In this document: one piece after another, positions 43,168 through 52,594 of the stretch
Position numbering within the stretch: the stretch's first letter is position 1
Layout: every line of letters begins with the position of its first letter
NCBI RefSeq assembly: GCF_965263005.1
Contig: NZ_OZ253579.1
Coordinates: 2,790,001 to 2,854,000 of the forward strand
Origin: Rariloculus sp965263005
Lineage (GTDB): Bacteria > Pseudomonadota > Gammaproteobacteria > Steroidobacterales > Rariloculaceae
Length of the DNA: 64,000 nucleotides
Reading direction: 5' to 3'
Program-made: the position numbers and the translations under genes
The notes under the pieces: generated by a model
Database searches by the model: none
What the model was told of the DNA's origin: nothing
Seen by the model: only the letters and a program-made list of their open reading frames with translations

Positions 43168-44244
43168 TTATTCAAACCCGCCCTGTTTCGACAGCACCGG
43201 ATCGCAGTCGTAGCGATACAACTGCAATTCAGGCGTGTACACCATCTCGGTGTGACCGTTGAACGGCTCGGCGAGGAACTCCGGATCCTCCAGGAAGACG
43301 TCGATCAGAGCCCGTCGTCCATCCTCGCTCAACGAGTACCGCTCGATCAGGTGTTTCCGGGCGCCCGAGGGGACTCCCCTTCCATTGCCTTCGGGATGGT
43401 CCCTGAAGTGGGTTGTGTCCACCACGAGCACGTCGCCCTCCCACGAGCCGATGGAATGCCCCTCGTAGGACGTGCGCTCATCGCCTTGCGGATGTTCGCG
43501 TCCATCCATGTACACGATTCGCGTCTGGTCGAAGTATTCGTTCCGCAGGATTACGCGGTCCTCGAGAATCTCGATGCCGTTGAGATACGTCGCCGTCGCA
43601 AGCAGGCTCGGTGGGGGCGGTGCGATGCAATCCCTGACCGGGGTCTGGGTGAAGTAGTCGAACTGCGCCTGTGCGGCCGCCGCAGCGGGTGTCAACGGCA
43701 CCTGGCCGAGGCCGCGGCGCAGGCTGAATGTGCTCAAGCCGCGCCACACGCCGTCGAGGCTTGCAGCCGCCTCGGTCTCCTCGGGGTCTTCCTCGACCTG
43801 GGACCACAGATTGCCGTCCGCAGTCTGAAGTGTGTTCAATATGGCTCGCAGCCGCCCGCTCCGTTCCGGATGGACCCTGACCGTAACCGTGTCGCCGACG
43901 CTCAGGAGGTCGGCCGACCAGCCGCTGCGAATCATGATCGGTGTCGAGCCCGTTTCGATATCCCACTCGACCGTCGCGCCGTTCTCATCTTTGGTTTCCA
44001 CCACAATCGCAACGTGCGGGTTTCCGAACGTATACCTCGCGACAATGCCCTCGAATGCAACCAAGGTATCGCGATCGTAACCGGCATCGCTGTGGTGCCC
44101 AAGTGCGGCGGAACCCACGCTGCCGCCAATCAACAACATGCAGAACAATCTCACGCCGCTACTCCCCGAACTTCCCCTCGCCAAGAGGTCTTCACTTCCA
44201 TCGCTACCAACACAAATACTCGGGCGACTCATGCTCGAAATCAC
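43168..44244 (-). CDS. fusion of DUF6152 and G-S-W-E-G-D exported domains
   Basis: 358 residues (an internal start at 44139 gives a shorter protein). The signal segment VRLFCMLLIGGSVGSAAL is followed by LGHHSDAGYDRD, the DUF6152 start; then GNPHVAIVVETKDENG, MIRSGWSADLLSVGDTVTV and GRLRAILNT complete that domain. From about residue 165 the second domain has SLDGVWRGLS, GIEILEDRVILRNEYFDQTR, IVYMDGREHPQG, HSIGSWEGDVLVVDTTHF and LIERYSLSEDGRRALIDVFL. The two parts are separate adjacent genes at 25016/25452 and 55103/54338, so the fusion argues they act together, probably in the periplasm. Function unknown. Confidence 0.85.
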   Translation of the reverse strand: MISSMSRPSICVGSDGSEDLLARGSSGSSGVRLFCMLLIGGSVGSAALGHHSDAGYDRDTLVAFEGIVARYTFGNPHVAIVVETKDENGATVEWDIETGSTPIMIRSGWSADLLSVGDTVTVRVHPERSGRLRAILNTLQTADGNLWSQVEEDPEETEAAASLDGVWRGLSTFSLRRGLGQVPLTPAAAAAQAQFDYFTQTPVRDCIAPPPPSLLATATYLNGIEILEDRVILRNEYFDQTRIVYMDGREHPQGDERTSYEGHSIGSWEGDVLVVDTTHFRDHPEGNGRGVPSGARKHLIERYSLSEDGRRALIDVFLEDPEFLAEPFNGHTEMVYTPELQLYRYDCDPVLSKQGGFE

Positions 44245-44353
44245 TCCGATCGAGCCGCAAGCCGAAGAATATCACGGTAGCGTCGCAACCCGCCCACTGC
44301 TCAGCGTCAGCAGCTCTGGCAGGGATCCGTCGCTCGGCCGCGTGAGGCGTACC

Positions 44354-44377
44354 TCGGCCTGAACTTCGCGTTTGACT
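44354..44377 (+). repeat. short dispersed repeat, copy 2
   Basis: CTCGGCCTGAACTTCGCG then TTTGACT, abutting the IS630 left end. It matches 23453-23477 with one mismatch. Confidence 0.55.
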
Positions 44378-45458
44378 AGTGTCCCGTCCGAGTAATTACT
44401 TTAAGCACGCTGTTCACTGACTCGATGATTTCATCGGCGGATTTTGTCCAGCGGAATGGTTTGGGCTGCTCGTTGTGGATCGCCAGATAGCCACGGATCG
44501 CCTTCTCCAAGGCCACGACGGAGCGGTGACTGCCCCGTCGCAACTGGTGTTCCGTCAGACTGGCAAAGAAACGCTCGACCAGATTGATCCAGGAACTATA
44601 GGTCGGCGTGAAATGGCAATGGAATCGCGGGTGGCGGAGTAACCACTGCTTGACCTTGGCGGTCTTGTGAGTGCCGTAGTTGTCGAGGATCAGGTGGACG
44701 TCCAGATGCTCGGGGACGACCTGATCGATATGCCGCAGGAAGCTGACGAAATCGATGCTGCGGTGGCGGCGTTTGATCTTGCCGATGACCTGGCCAGTCG
44801 CGACATCCAAAGCCGCGAACAGCGTCGTCGTGCCATAGCGTCGATAGTCATGGGTGCGCGTCTCAGGCGTCCCGTAGTTCAATGGCAATGACCGTTGGGT
44901 CCGGTCCAGCGCCTGAATCTGGCTTTTCTCGTCCACGCACAACACCAGCGCCTTGTCTGGCGGATCCAGGTAGAGACCCACCACATCGCGCACCTTCTCG
45001 ACAAAATGCGGATCGGTGGAGAGCTTGAAGCCATGCGACAAATGAGGCTTCAGACCAAACGCTCGCCAAACGCGATGAACAAAATCCCGTGGGATGTCCA
45101 GTTCTTCCGACAGGCTGCGCACACTCCAGTGCGTGGCCTTCTTCGGCCGCCGGTTCACGGTGGCATCCAGGATCTCTTGCACCTTCTCATCACCGTGACG
45201 TCGCGGCTGGCCGCTCCGCGGCGCATCGGACAGCCCTGCCACCCGCTCAACAGCAAATCGACGTCGCCACTTGGTGACCGTCTGCTGGCTCGTCTGATGT
45301 CGTTGCGCAATCTCTTTGCCGGACAATCCCGCCGCACAATCCAGCACAATCCCGGCCCGAACGTACAGCCCCGAACTTCCGCTGCGCCGCCGACGCCAAC
45401 GCTCAAGTTCCGCTCGCTCCTCATCGCTCAGTACAATTGCCGCTGCTGCTCGTCCCAT
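44376..45458 (-). CDS. IS630-family transposase (DDE/DDD)
   Basis: 360 residues from the ATG at 45458. It has a winged helix-turn-helix (GLSGKEIAQRHQTSQQTVTK, WSVRSLSEELDIPRDFVHRV) and a catalytic core with VLCVDEKSQIQALDRTQ (first Asp), VHLILDNYGTHK (second Asp) and TPTYSSWINLVERFFASLTE (final Glu). The stop codon is the TAG made by the target-site TA, so the reading frame spans almost the whole element. Intact. Confidence 0.95.
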   Translation of the reverse strand: MGRAAAAIVLSDEERAELERWRRRRSGSSGLYVRAGIVLDCAAGLSGKEIAQRHQTSQQTVTKWRRRFAVERVAGLSDAPRSGQPRRHGDEKVQEILDATVNRRPKKATHWSVRSLSEELDIPRDFVHRVWRAFGLKPHLSHGFKLSTDPHFVEKVRDVVGLYLDPPDKALVLCVDEKSQIQALDRTQRSLPLNYGTPETRTHDYRRYGTTTLFAALDVATGQVIGKIKRRHRSIDFVSFLRHIDQVVPEHLDVHLILDNYGTHKTAKVKQWLLRHPRFHCHFTPTYSSWINLVERFFASLTEHQLRRGSHRSVVALEKAIRGYLAIHNEQPKPFRWTKSADEIIESVNSVLKVITRTGH

Positions 45459-45539
45459 GGCTGGACCCTCGAATGACGGAGTCACCATTTGACAACGGAC
45501 AACCATGATACTTCAACTATCTACTCAGACAGGACACTA
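44377..45539 (-). mobile_element. complete IS630-family insertion sequence
   Basis: The ends are related inverted repeats: GTGTCCCGTCCGAGTAATTA inward from 44379, and GTGTCCTGTCTGAGTAGATA inward from 45537. Each is flanked by TA (in fact CTAG on both sides: 44376-44379 and 45537-45540). Duplication of TA is the IS630/mariner hallmark. One intact transposase gene lies inside. Likely a recent insertion. Confidence 0.9.
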
Positions 45540-45540
45540 G

Positions 45541-46009
45541 AGGGTTCCGAGTACCTCGTGCGCTTCATCCGACTGCCTCCTTCCTTGCTCAGAGTCTCTC
45601 AGTCAGAAATCGCTTTCCCCGTGGACCGGTTCTTGGGTAGTCCGTCACGTGGCGGGAACGACTGATCGGTCGACACACCGAATGTTCGCCCACTCTTGGC
45701 GGAATTGCGTTGTTGAGGGGATTTGCGCCGCCCGACGGACTGTTGACATAATGACTGTACTGCAAATAACACAAACATCCATTTTCTCCATCGGTTGCGC
45801 ACAGGTTAGAATTTAGGTCCGGTGAGCGTCGCCGGTTCATGGCTCGCGTTCAGCGGCGTGACCGGGAGCGACGTGGAGTCGGAGTATGTGAAGTGATCGA
45901 GCCACTTGTTTTCCCCTGCGGCCGGGCGCAGGCGTCGCGGAAGGATCGGTAGTGGCGGTACCGGACTTGCAGTCGCCGATACGTCCGGCCGTCAAGGCGC
46001 CGGCGCCCG
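45541..46009. other. intergenic, no gene seen
   Basis: Between the IS630 element and the autotransporter remnant. The GC-rich end (45930-46010) merges into degraded Calx-beta coding sequence in a broken frame. No other feature is supported. Confidence 0.4.
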
Positions 46010-46994
46010 CGCCTGACCGAGGGCGACAAGGTGGAGTTCGTGGTGACGCTGTCGGCGGTGAGCGGCCGGGACGTGGAGGTGGACTACGCGACGTCGGTGG
46101 CGACCGGAGACGACGCCACCTCGGGCACGGACTTCACGGCGGCGAGCGACACGCTGACGATCCTGGCGGCCGACAGTACCGCCACCGGGACGATCGAGCA
46201 GCCCATCTGCCCCGCGCAGCGGCCCTGGTGGGGGTGAGGATGCGGCGCGAAGCGCCCTGCTGAACACCCTTGGGCTGCCCGACCCGCGGGGGCTGCGCGA
46301 TCTGCGTCAGATCCTCATGGGCAGTTCGTTCTTCTACGCCCGGCCGCTGGACGAGAACGGCGAAGCCGCCGGCGGTCCCGGCTGGCTCGGGACGTGGTCG
46401 GCGTGGGGCGAGACCGCGGCCACGCGGTTCAGCGGCGCCGACGGGCCATTGTCGCTCAACGGCGAGGTGGCCACGGCCACGCTGGGGGCGGACAGCCGCT
46501 GGGGCCGCTGGCACGGCGGCGTGGCGCTGTCGCACTCCGAAGGACAAGGCGTGTACACGCATCCGGAGGCCGCGGGCGGCGCGGTGACGAGCACGCTGAC
46601 GAGCCTGCACCCGTTCGCGCGTTACGAACTCAACGATCGCACGAACCTGTGGGGCGTCCTCGGCTACGGGTCGGGCGCGTTGAGGCTGACGCCCGAGGGG
46701 GCGGAGACGGGCATCGACGCGGATCTTGCCACCGCCATGGCGACGTTCGGCGGGCGCGGGGTGTTCTCGGTGCGCTCGAGCCGGTTCGGTGCGTTCGAAT
46801 TCGCGGTCGTGTCCGATGCGCGGGTGAGCGAGACCGTGTCCGACTCGGTGGAGAACCTGATGGGTACGACCGGGGCGACGAGCCGGGTGCGGGTGATGTT
46901 CGAGGGCTCGGGCTCGATGCCCGTGGCTTGGGGCGGGGTATTGCGCCCGAGCCTTGAGGCGGGTCTGAGGTACGACGGCGGGGACGCCGAATTC
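46010..46994 (+). pseudogene. autotransporter remnant: Calx-beta piece plus N-terminal barrel
   Basis: A first piece (about 46015-46200) reads EFVVTLSAVSGRDVEVDYAT and GTDFTAASDTLTI, a Calx-beta module. A frame change near 46200 leads to ARSALLNTLGLPDPRGLRDL and the barrel start SLNGEVATATLGADSRWGRW, nearly identical in order to the giant protein at 11840-12500. It breaks at GDAEF (46994), where dispersed repeat copy B begins, losing the last 170 or so barrel residues and the terminal aromatic. It lacks a signal peptide and most of the passenger. A decayed paralogue of 3098-13012. Confidence 0.8.
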
Positions 46995-47043
46995 GTCGTG
47001 CCGACTGCCGGACTCGGGCGATTGCCGAGATGTCACGTTTCGC
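46989..47043 (+). repeat. dispersed ~50-bp repeat, copy B
   Basis: GAATTCGTCGTGCCGACTGC then CGGACTCGGGCGATTGCCGA then GATGTCACGTTTCGCT. It marks the breakpoint where the autotransporter barrel ends and DNA upstream of a TBDR begins. Confidence 0.8.
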
Positions 47044-47105
47044 TGTTTGATTCCACTCTCAATTTGTTGATAATCAAGTGTCCGAATCATTCCGAGGTGA
47101 CCAAA

Positions 47106-49382
47106 ATGGCTTCAAACAAGTGGTTTGGCCCTACAGCCGGAATAGTGGCCACGGCAGCCTTGTTATCACCGGCTACGGAAACGATGGCGCAGGAGGTCGC
47201 CTCGGGGACGATCGAAGAAATAGTCGTTACCGCCCACAGGCGGGAAGAGAATCTCCTGGAGATTGCGGAGTCTGTTTCCGTGATTTCGGGCGCGGATATT
47301 AGTCGGCAGAACATCAAGGGCCTGGAGGACGTCGGTTTCCTGGTGCCCAATCTCAACCTTTCCACGCGCCTCGACGGATTTCCCAACGTATCCGTTCGAG
47401 GGTTGGGCGCCTTCGGTAACACGCAGGGTGTAGGTTTCTACCTTGACGATGTACAGCTCTTCTCCGATGCGTCCTCGCGTTTCGGCGACCTGGAGCGCAT
47501 CGAGATTCTCAAGGGGCCGCAAGGCACGCTATACGGCGGCAGCAACATCGGCGGCGCCGTCAAGTTCGTGAGCGCCCGCCCCGACTCCGAGGACACGTTC
47601 GGCCGCGTCAAGGCAGTGCTTGGCGACCAGGGAGTTGTTGACGTGGAGGGGAGCGTGAACCTCCGGCTGGGCAGCGAGGGCTGGGCCATGCGGGCCTTTG
47701 GCTTCTCGGTCACCAACGACGGCTACCTGTCGAATCCGAACCCGATGCGGGTCAACGGGTTGTCCGGCGAGAACGACGAAGACATCGGCCAGACGGAGGA
47801 ATCCGGTGTGCGCATCTCGCTTGCGGGCCCGCTTGGCAACAACCTGTCGGCTTACGCGTCGGTGCGCACAAACGATTACGAAGGACCGAACAACACATGG
47901 ATCCGCGAGTTGGACGAGACCTCCCTGAGTCACCCGAATACCGTGCCGGCAAGTATCAACCCCCGGCACGAACGCGACACCGTATCGGGCATGTTGGAAC
48001 TCACCTGGACGCTCGAAGGTTACGACATCACCTCCGTTACATCCTATACGAGCACCGAGAGTTCCCGCTTCACGGACCTGGACCAGCGCGAAGAGTACCT
48101 GCTGTCCCTCTTCCGGCCGGAGGACATGGACGTGATGACTCAGGAGATCCGCTTCACTTCGACCGCAGAAGGCCAGTTCCAGTGGCTTGGCGGCGTCTAC
48201 TACTCCGAGTACGAAGAAAAAATGGATTCCGATCTGATTTGGTATAACACGACGATACTTCCGAGCGGCAATATCACCGGTCCGCTGGGCTGTGCGGCAG
48301 GAATGGAAACCTGTTCCGGCGTCTGGGCCGGCGACAACACGCTGACCCTGGCGCAGGAACGCGACGAGATCACGCTGACGCCGTTTGAGAAACGCATGCG
48401 CGACAAGAGCCATCTCGCCGCATTCATCAATGCCACTTACACTGTGGGCGACTGGGAGTGGAGCCTGGGACTGCGTGGCGATCGCTGGGAGAACGATACC
48501 TTCAGATTCAGTACGAACCACAGGGCCAACGACGGGGCCACGGAGATTCTCCCCCGAATATCGCTGACGCGCTGGTTGAGCGATAGTTCGATGCTATATG
48601 GCACGATGTCTCAAGGCTATGAGCCAGGCGGTTTCAATGTAAGCGAGGACGTTGCAGACGAGTTGGTGGGCTTTGATTCCGAGGAGGCGGTCAGCTACGA
48701 AGCCGGTTGGAAAGGTCGGCTGATGGATGGCCGCATGACGGCGTCCGTGGCGGCTTTCTTCGTGGACTACGACCGGCGGCAGATCGAGACTCAGATTCCG
48801 ACCGCGGGCGCCGCGCTTGTGGAATTGATCAACAACGTCGGGGACTCCAAGCAGCACGGCCTGGAAATGGATATGAGCGTGGCGCTAAGCGACTCGCTCT
48901 CGGCGACATTTTCCGCCGGCTGGATTGAGGCGGATTGGGACAGCGGCACCACCGTCATTACCGGAGGGGATGCGGCAAACCCTGAACTGAAGAACATCGG
49001 CGGGGACGTGCCACCGGTCACTCCCGACTTCAGTTGGAGCATTGCCGCGGACTACGTCCGGCCAATGTCGGGAGCGCTGAGTTTCATCGCCGGCGTGCAG
49101 GTCAGCCATAATGGCAAGTACACGGGCCTGCGGCTGTCCGATCCGGAGGGCCTCAGTGTGATCAATCCAAGCTTCACGCTGGTTAGCGCCCAAGTCGGCG
49201 TCACCGGCGACAACTGGGAACTGGCGCTGAACGTCGAGAACCTGTTGGACGAGGATTACTACACGGACGTGCAGACGTTTCCGGATTTCTTCTTCCTGGA
49301 TGGAGACGCGGACGAAATTATCGTTATTGGCACGCTCGGCCAGCCGCAACTGGTGACGGCGAGCTTCAGCTACTTTTTCTAG
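47106..49382 (+). CDS. TonB-dependent outer-membrane receptor
   Basis: 758 residues from the ATG at 47106, with GAGGTG seven bases upstream and a signal peptide ending ETMAQE. The TonB-box-like EEIVVTAHRREENL follows, then the plug (ILKGPQGTLYGGSNIGGAVK), and the barrel ends with LVTASFSYFF, the terminal Phe expected for outer-membrane insertion. The open frame also extends upstream through repeat copy B into the autotransporter remnant (46317), but that extension is not the gene. The ligand is unknown; close neighbours give no hint beyond gloA and a cupin downstream. Confidence 0.93.
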   Translation: MASNKWFGPTAGIVATAALLSPATETMAQEVASGTIEEIVVTAHRREENLLEIAESVSVISGADISRQNIKGLEDVGFLVPNLNLSTRLDGFPNVSVRGLGAFGNTQGVGFYLDDVQLFSDASSRFGDLERIEILKGPQGTLYGGSNIGGAVKFVSARPDSEDTFGRVKAVLGDQGVVDVEGSVNLRLGSEGWAMRAFGFSVTNDGYLSNPNPMRVNGLSGENDEDIGQTEESGVRISLAGPLGNNLSAYASVRTNDYEGPNNTWIRELDETSLSHPNTVPASINPRHERDTVSGMLELTWTLEGYDITSVTSYTSTESSRFTDLDQREEYLLSLFRPEDMDVMTQEIRFTSTAEGQFQWLGGVYYSEYEEKMDSDLIWYNTTILPSGNITGPLGCAAGMETCSGVWAGDNTLTLAQERDEITLTPFEKRMRDKSHLAAFINATYTVGDWEWSLGLRGDRWENDTFRFSTNHRANDGATEILPRISLTRWLSDSSMLYGTMSQGYEPGGFNVSEDVADELVGFDSEEAVSYEAGWKGRLMDGRMTASVAAFFVDYDRRQIETQIPTAGAALVELINNVGDSKQHGLEMDMSVALSDSLSATFSAGWIEADWDSGTTVITGGDAANPELKNIGGDVPPVTPDFSWSIAADYVRPMSGALSFIAGVQVSHNGKYTGLRLSDPEGLSVINPSFTLVSAQVGVTGDNWELALNVENLLDEDYYTDVQTFPDFFFLDGDADEIIVIGTLGQPQLVTASFSYFF

Positions 49383-49442
49383 CCGCGCGACGACCGCAGT
49401 TCAACGGCTGCGCGGAGCGGGCCAGGAGCGCGTAATCCCGAA

Positions 49443-50024
49443 CTAATCGGCCGCCTGGCTGGCGCCCGACATTGCTACAGCCATGGAGGCGCAACTGTTG
49501 GCTTCCAGTATTTCGATCCAGTAGCCATCCGGATCCTTTATGAAAGCCAGCCCCTTCATCTTCCCGTCGTTCGGCCGTTTTACAAACTCGACACCCATTT
49601 TTTCGAACCGTTCGCAAGCGCTCTCGACATCGGGAACCGACAATCCAATGTGCCCGTAGCCACGCGGATCGTCGTTGCCATTGTGATACCCCGAGAACGA
49701 TTCGTCGCTTTCAGTGCCCCAATTGTGCGTCAGTTCCAGCATGGCTTTTTGTCGAAAGGCATAGGCGTTGCGCTCTACTGGATCGTTGGGAATCGGCTCA
49801 TCTTCGGGCGTCACGTATCCCACGAAGTACAACGAGAACTGCATATCGGGAAAACTGAGCTCCTTGATCAAGGTCATGCCCAATATGTTGCAATAAAAGT
49901 CCAGCGATCGCTGCGGATCCCGGATGCGCAGCATCGTCTGATTGAAGACGAAGCCCTGTGTTTCAGGCATCGACACCGGGCGCCCCTCTTGAGCGCGTAA
50001 CTCGCTAAGACCAGGCTTTGACAT
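49443..50024 (-). CDS. gloA: lactoylglutathione lyase (glyoxalase I)
   Basis: 193 residues from the ATG at 50024, with GGGAGGAC about ten bases upstream. Two VOC units. Metal ligands visible by family position are Gln in FNQTMLRI, Glu in AMLELTHNWG, His in GYGHIGLSV and Glu in YWIEILEA. The Gln-Glu-His-Glu set and the KxxLxFYCNILGMTLIKELSF-like region fit the longer, Zn-type glyoxalase I found in eukaryotes and pseudomonads. It converts the methylglyoxal-glutathione adduct to S-lactoylglutathione. Convergent with the TBDR. Complete. Confidence 0.95.
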   Translation of the reverse strand: MSKPGLSELRAQEGRPVSMPETQGFVFNQTMLRIRDPQRSLDFYCNILGMTLIKELSFPDMQFSLYFVGYVTPEDEPIPNDPVERNAYAFRQKAMLELTHNWGTESDESFSGYHNGNDDPRGYGHIGLSVPDVESACERFEKMGVEFVKRPNDGKMKGLAFIKDPDGYWIEILEANSCASMAVAMSGASQAAD

Positions 50025-50442
50025 GTCTCAACTGTCCTCCCTGCAGGCTATTGGAACTTGGCCCGAAAGATCAGCGTCGCAAGCCGAGACTGACCCAGCG
50101 TGTTGCCGAAAGAGCCGACGCCGCGAGCGGCTGAACATGCAGCCCGATTATTACAATAGAAGCTACCGATACTGCGCTACTCAGCGCCGACGACAACACG
50201 CGTTTGCTCATTGACCTTCCTCCGTCATCAAACCTTGGCCGGGGCCAGCCAAGATCGAGAATTGTTTATGTTATTGCGGAAAAACGTATGTCAAATCAAA
50301 CCGGTCCCGGCTCTGGATCCTCCGGTGATGGAAGTATGCGTGCGCAACTCGCGGCCGGTCAGGTTTCTTCCGCGCACGCAAACGCGACGCCAGGCCGCCC
50401 GACTTGGACTCCCAACCTTATCGGCTAGGCTAAGGCAGAAAA
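50025..50442. other. intergenic, no gene seen
   Basis: Between gloA and the cupin gene. Short open frames lack family motifs; locally AT-rich around 50145-50300. Confidence 0.4.
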
Positions 50443-50895
50443 TCAGCCGCCGGTAGCGGCATTCCAAGCATCCAATACCTGCTGGCAGCCCACGAGGGCG
50501 ACGGTGTTGCCGTCGTCGTCCAGGAAGTTCAGCGGACCCATAAAGGTCATGTAGAACTCGCTGTCCTCCGTAAACTCCGTGTGGTCGTGCTGAGCGTTGC
50601 AGGCTTCGTAGCCATACCCGGGCGCCACCGCCGTGGCGCCGCCCACGACGCTCCCGCCGCGCACGTGCATGCGGCCCTTCGTCAGGAAGTACTCGCCGGG
50701 GCCCATGTGGATGTGCTTGGCGAACGAAGTTCCCGCCGGACAATCGAAGATCGCCGTCCAGGCTCCTGCTTCCGGTGATACGTGCAACAGCTTCCAGCGA
50801 ATGTTGCCTTTGCACAGACCTGGGGGGAACGGAATCCACCCTACGTCATCCATCTGGACGTAACCGCCGGTTGGGGAATTTGACGTTTCAGCCAT
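50443..50895 (-). CDS. single-domain cupin protein (ChrR/dioxygenase-like)
   Basis: 150 residues from the ATG at 50895, with AAGGAG eight bases upstream. The cupin box 1 is SFAKHIHMGPGEYFLTKG, fitting G-x5-HxH-x4-E-x6-G. A later His cluster is NAQHDHTEF. The beta-barrel would bind one Fe, Zn or Mn. Related proteins are annotated as anti-sigma ChrR-like cupins or 2,4'-dihydroxyacetophenone/acetylacetone dioxygenases. Complete; substrate unknown. No ribosome-coupled partner is adjacent. Confidence 0.87.
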   Translation of the reverse strand: MAETSNSPTGGYVQMDDVGWIPFPPGLCKGNIRWKLLHVSPEAGAWTAIFDCPAGTSFAKHIHMGPGEYFLTKGRMHVRGGSVVGGATAVAPGYGYEACNAQHDHTEFTEDSEFYMTFMGPLNFLDDDGNTVALVGCQQVLDAWNAATGG

Positions 50896-51393
50896 TGTTT
50901 TTTCTCCTTGAGTGACGCCCGAACCGAACTCATCAGCCCAAGCTGGGACGATTTCAAAGAAGCGTCATCCTACCCAACATTGTCATTACGGGTCAACGCT
51001 CCCTCATGACTCGGGCACCGTCTGGAGACAATAAATCGGTTCTGTGTGGCCCACGCGCTGTGCCCACTGCCTGCGCAATCTCTAGCTGGCTTCGCCCCGC
51101 GGCTGCGAGTCGTAGTACTTCCTTGATCCGTCGCATCGACAACCTCGTTCTTGGCGCCTCGTCCTCCCGTCGTCAATAGGGAGCAAGGTACCCGATTGTC
51201 CTGCGCCGCTGCTCCGCGACGAAGAGCCGTGCCCCGGCCCAATCGCAACTCTACTCGGGAGTTGAAACGAGGCGTCATTACTACGGTTGCCAGAACGAAT
51301 CATGGACCTTACAAGAACCTTTCTGTTGCATTACAGCCAACTATCTTGGATGCGCGGGCTTGGGATAGACTTGATCTTGAGGGGATATGCCCT
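50896..51393. other. intergenic, contains an IS21 fragment
   Basis: Apart from the IstA-like piece at 51050-51136, no coding sequence is supported. The segment joins several unrelated fragments, consistent with repeated insertion and deletion. Confidence 0.4.
51050..51136 (-). pseudogene. IS21 IstA N-terminal fragment
   Basis: From the ATG at 51136 the frame reads MRRIKEVLRLAAAGRSQLEI then AQAVGTAR, the first helix-turn-helix of IstA transposases. It is lost after about 29 residues. Confidence 0.6.
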
Positions 51394-51450
51394 ATGAGAA
51401 TACTCGTCATCGAGGACGACCTTAGAGTCGCCAACTACATCGCAAAGGTG
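51394..51450 (+). pseudogene. response-regulator N-terminal fragment
   Basis: MRILVIEDDLRVANYIAK, the start of an OmpR-type receiver domain including the acidic pair, with GAGGGGAT upstream of the ATG. It is interrupted after 19 codons by the duplicated 5'-nucleotidase segment. No kinase gene is nearby. Confidence 0.7.
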
Positions 51451-51454
51451 CCCC

Positions 51455-52322
51455 CCGGGTCCACGCCCTCCGCGCCCCCGACCCCCGAGTCCACGCCAGG
51501 CGCGCCCCCGACCCGGTCGAGCGCAAGGTTCAGGATGCCCACATAGCGGCCCTGGGACCTGGACTTGAGGATGGCCTGACGGCCGTCGTACTACGCCGTA
51601 AGCTCGTGATCGTGGCCGCCCAGCACGATGTCGATGTCCCGCACGCGGCGCAGCAGGGCCATGTCCGCCGAAGTCCGGTTATGGGTGAGTGCAATGACCA
51701 GGTCCGCGCCGGCGGCCCGAAGCTCCGCCGCCAGCGCGGCGGCGGTCTCCGCCTGCGGCAGAAAGGCCACCGACTCTCCGGCGGCCGAAATCTCCGCCGT
51801 ATCCGGCGTGATCAATCCAAGAAAACCCAGCCTGTAGCCGGCTTTCTCGATCATCGTCGTTGCCCGGGTGCCCGGGAAGCCGCGCGAGCCCCGGTAATCG
51901 ATATTGCCCACCAGCCAGACGGCGTTCGACTCCGCCAGACGTTCCTGCAGCACCTCCGGTCCAAAATCGAACTCGTGGTTGCCGGGAACGGCCACGTCGA
52001 AGCCCACCGCGTTGGCCAGATCGATCATGTGCGCGCCCCGGTCGATGCCGGAAAGCACCGACGGCGAGATCATGTCGCCACCGAAGGTCACCACGGCGAG
52101 GCCGTCCGCGGCCTCGGCACGGGTGCGCTCGGCCTTGACCACGGCCGCAATCCGGGCGGCACCGCCATGGCCGTTGTCGTCGCCCATACGATCCCAGTCG
52201 TTGACGTGGATGATGGTGACGGTGAGCGGTTCGGCGTGCGTTACCAGGGGCGCGACGGAGCCCAGGGCGATGGTGGCCCAGGACGCGACCAGGGAAATCC
52301 CCAGCAGGCGGGTGTTGCGCAT
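51455..52322 (-). pseudogene. duplicate 5'-nucleotidase, truncated and with a nonsense codon
   Basis: Nearly identical to the first 270 or so residues of 31894-33468. The metallophosphatase domain is present to LGGHDHELTA, where the next codon, TGG (Trp) in the intact copy, is TAG here (51591-51593). Homologous DNA continues to about 51455, then joins the response-regulator fragment, so the C-terminal nucleotide-binding domain is missing. If translated (243 residues) it would be a secreted half-protein. Confidence 0.88.
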
Positions 52323-52594
52323 GTCCGGTTCCTGGTCCTCTTATTCTGTGGTCGTTGGACCCCGAGGCCCTCAGATCCCGAGGCCGTCACATACTGTTGA
52401 TCCGCGGCTGCACCGGGTCAACCCGGCCAATGCTAACAGCGAAAGGTCGTGGGATCATCGCCGACAAGCTCATGCTCATCGAAGCAATTGATAGTGATCG
52501 CCTCTTCCATGGAGCGGTGGTTTGCGGCGTTTATCGGACCGCGCGGATTCGTTATGCGCGATGTGCCGGGCGTCCGCACGGGTCGGGGTCCGTC

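Noticed and set aside
46317..47105. Treating the barrel remnant plus receptor as one 1,021-residue protein
   Set aside because: The receptor has its own Shine-Dalgarno, ATG, signal peptide and TonB box at 47106; the upstream barrel is cut off and has no signal peptide.
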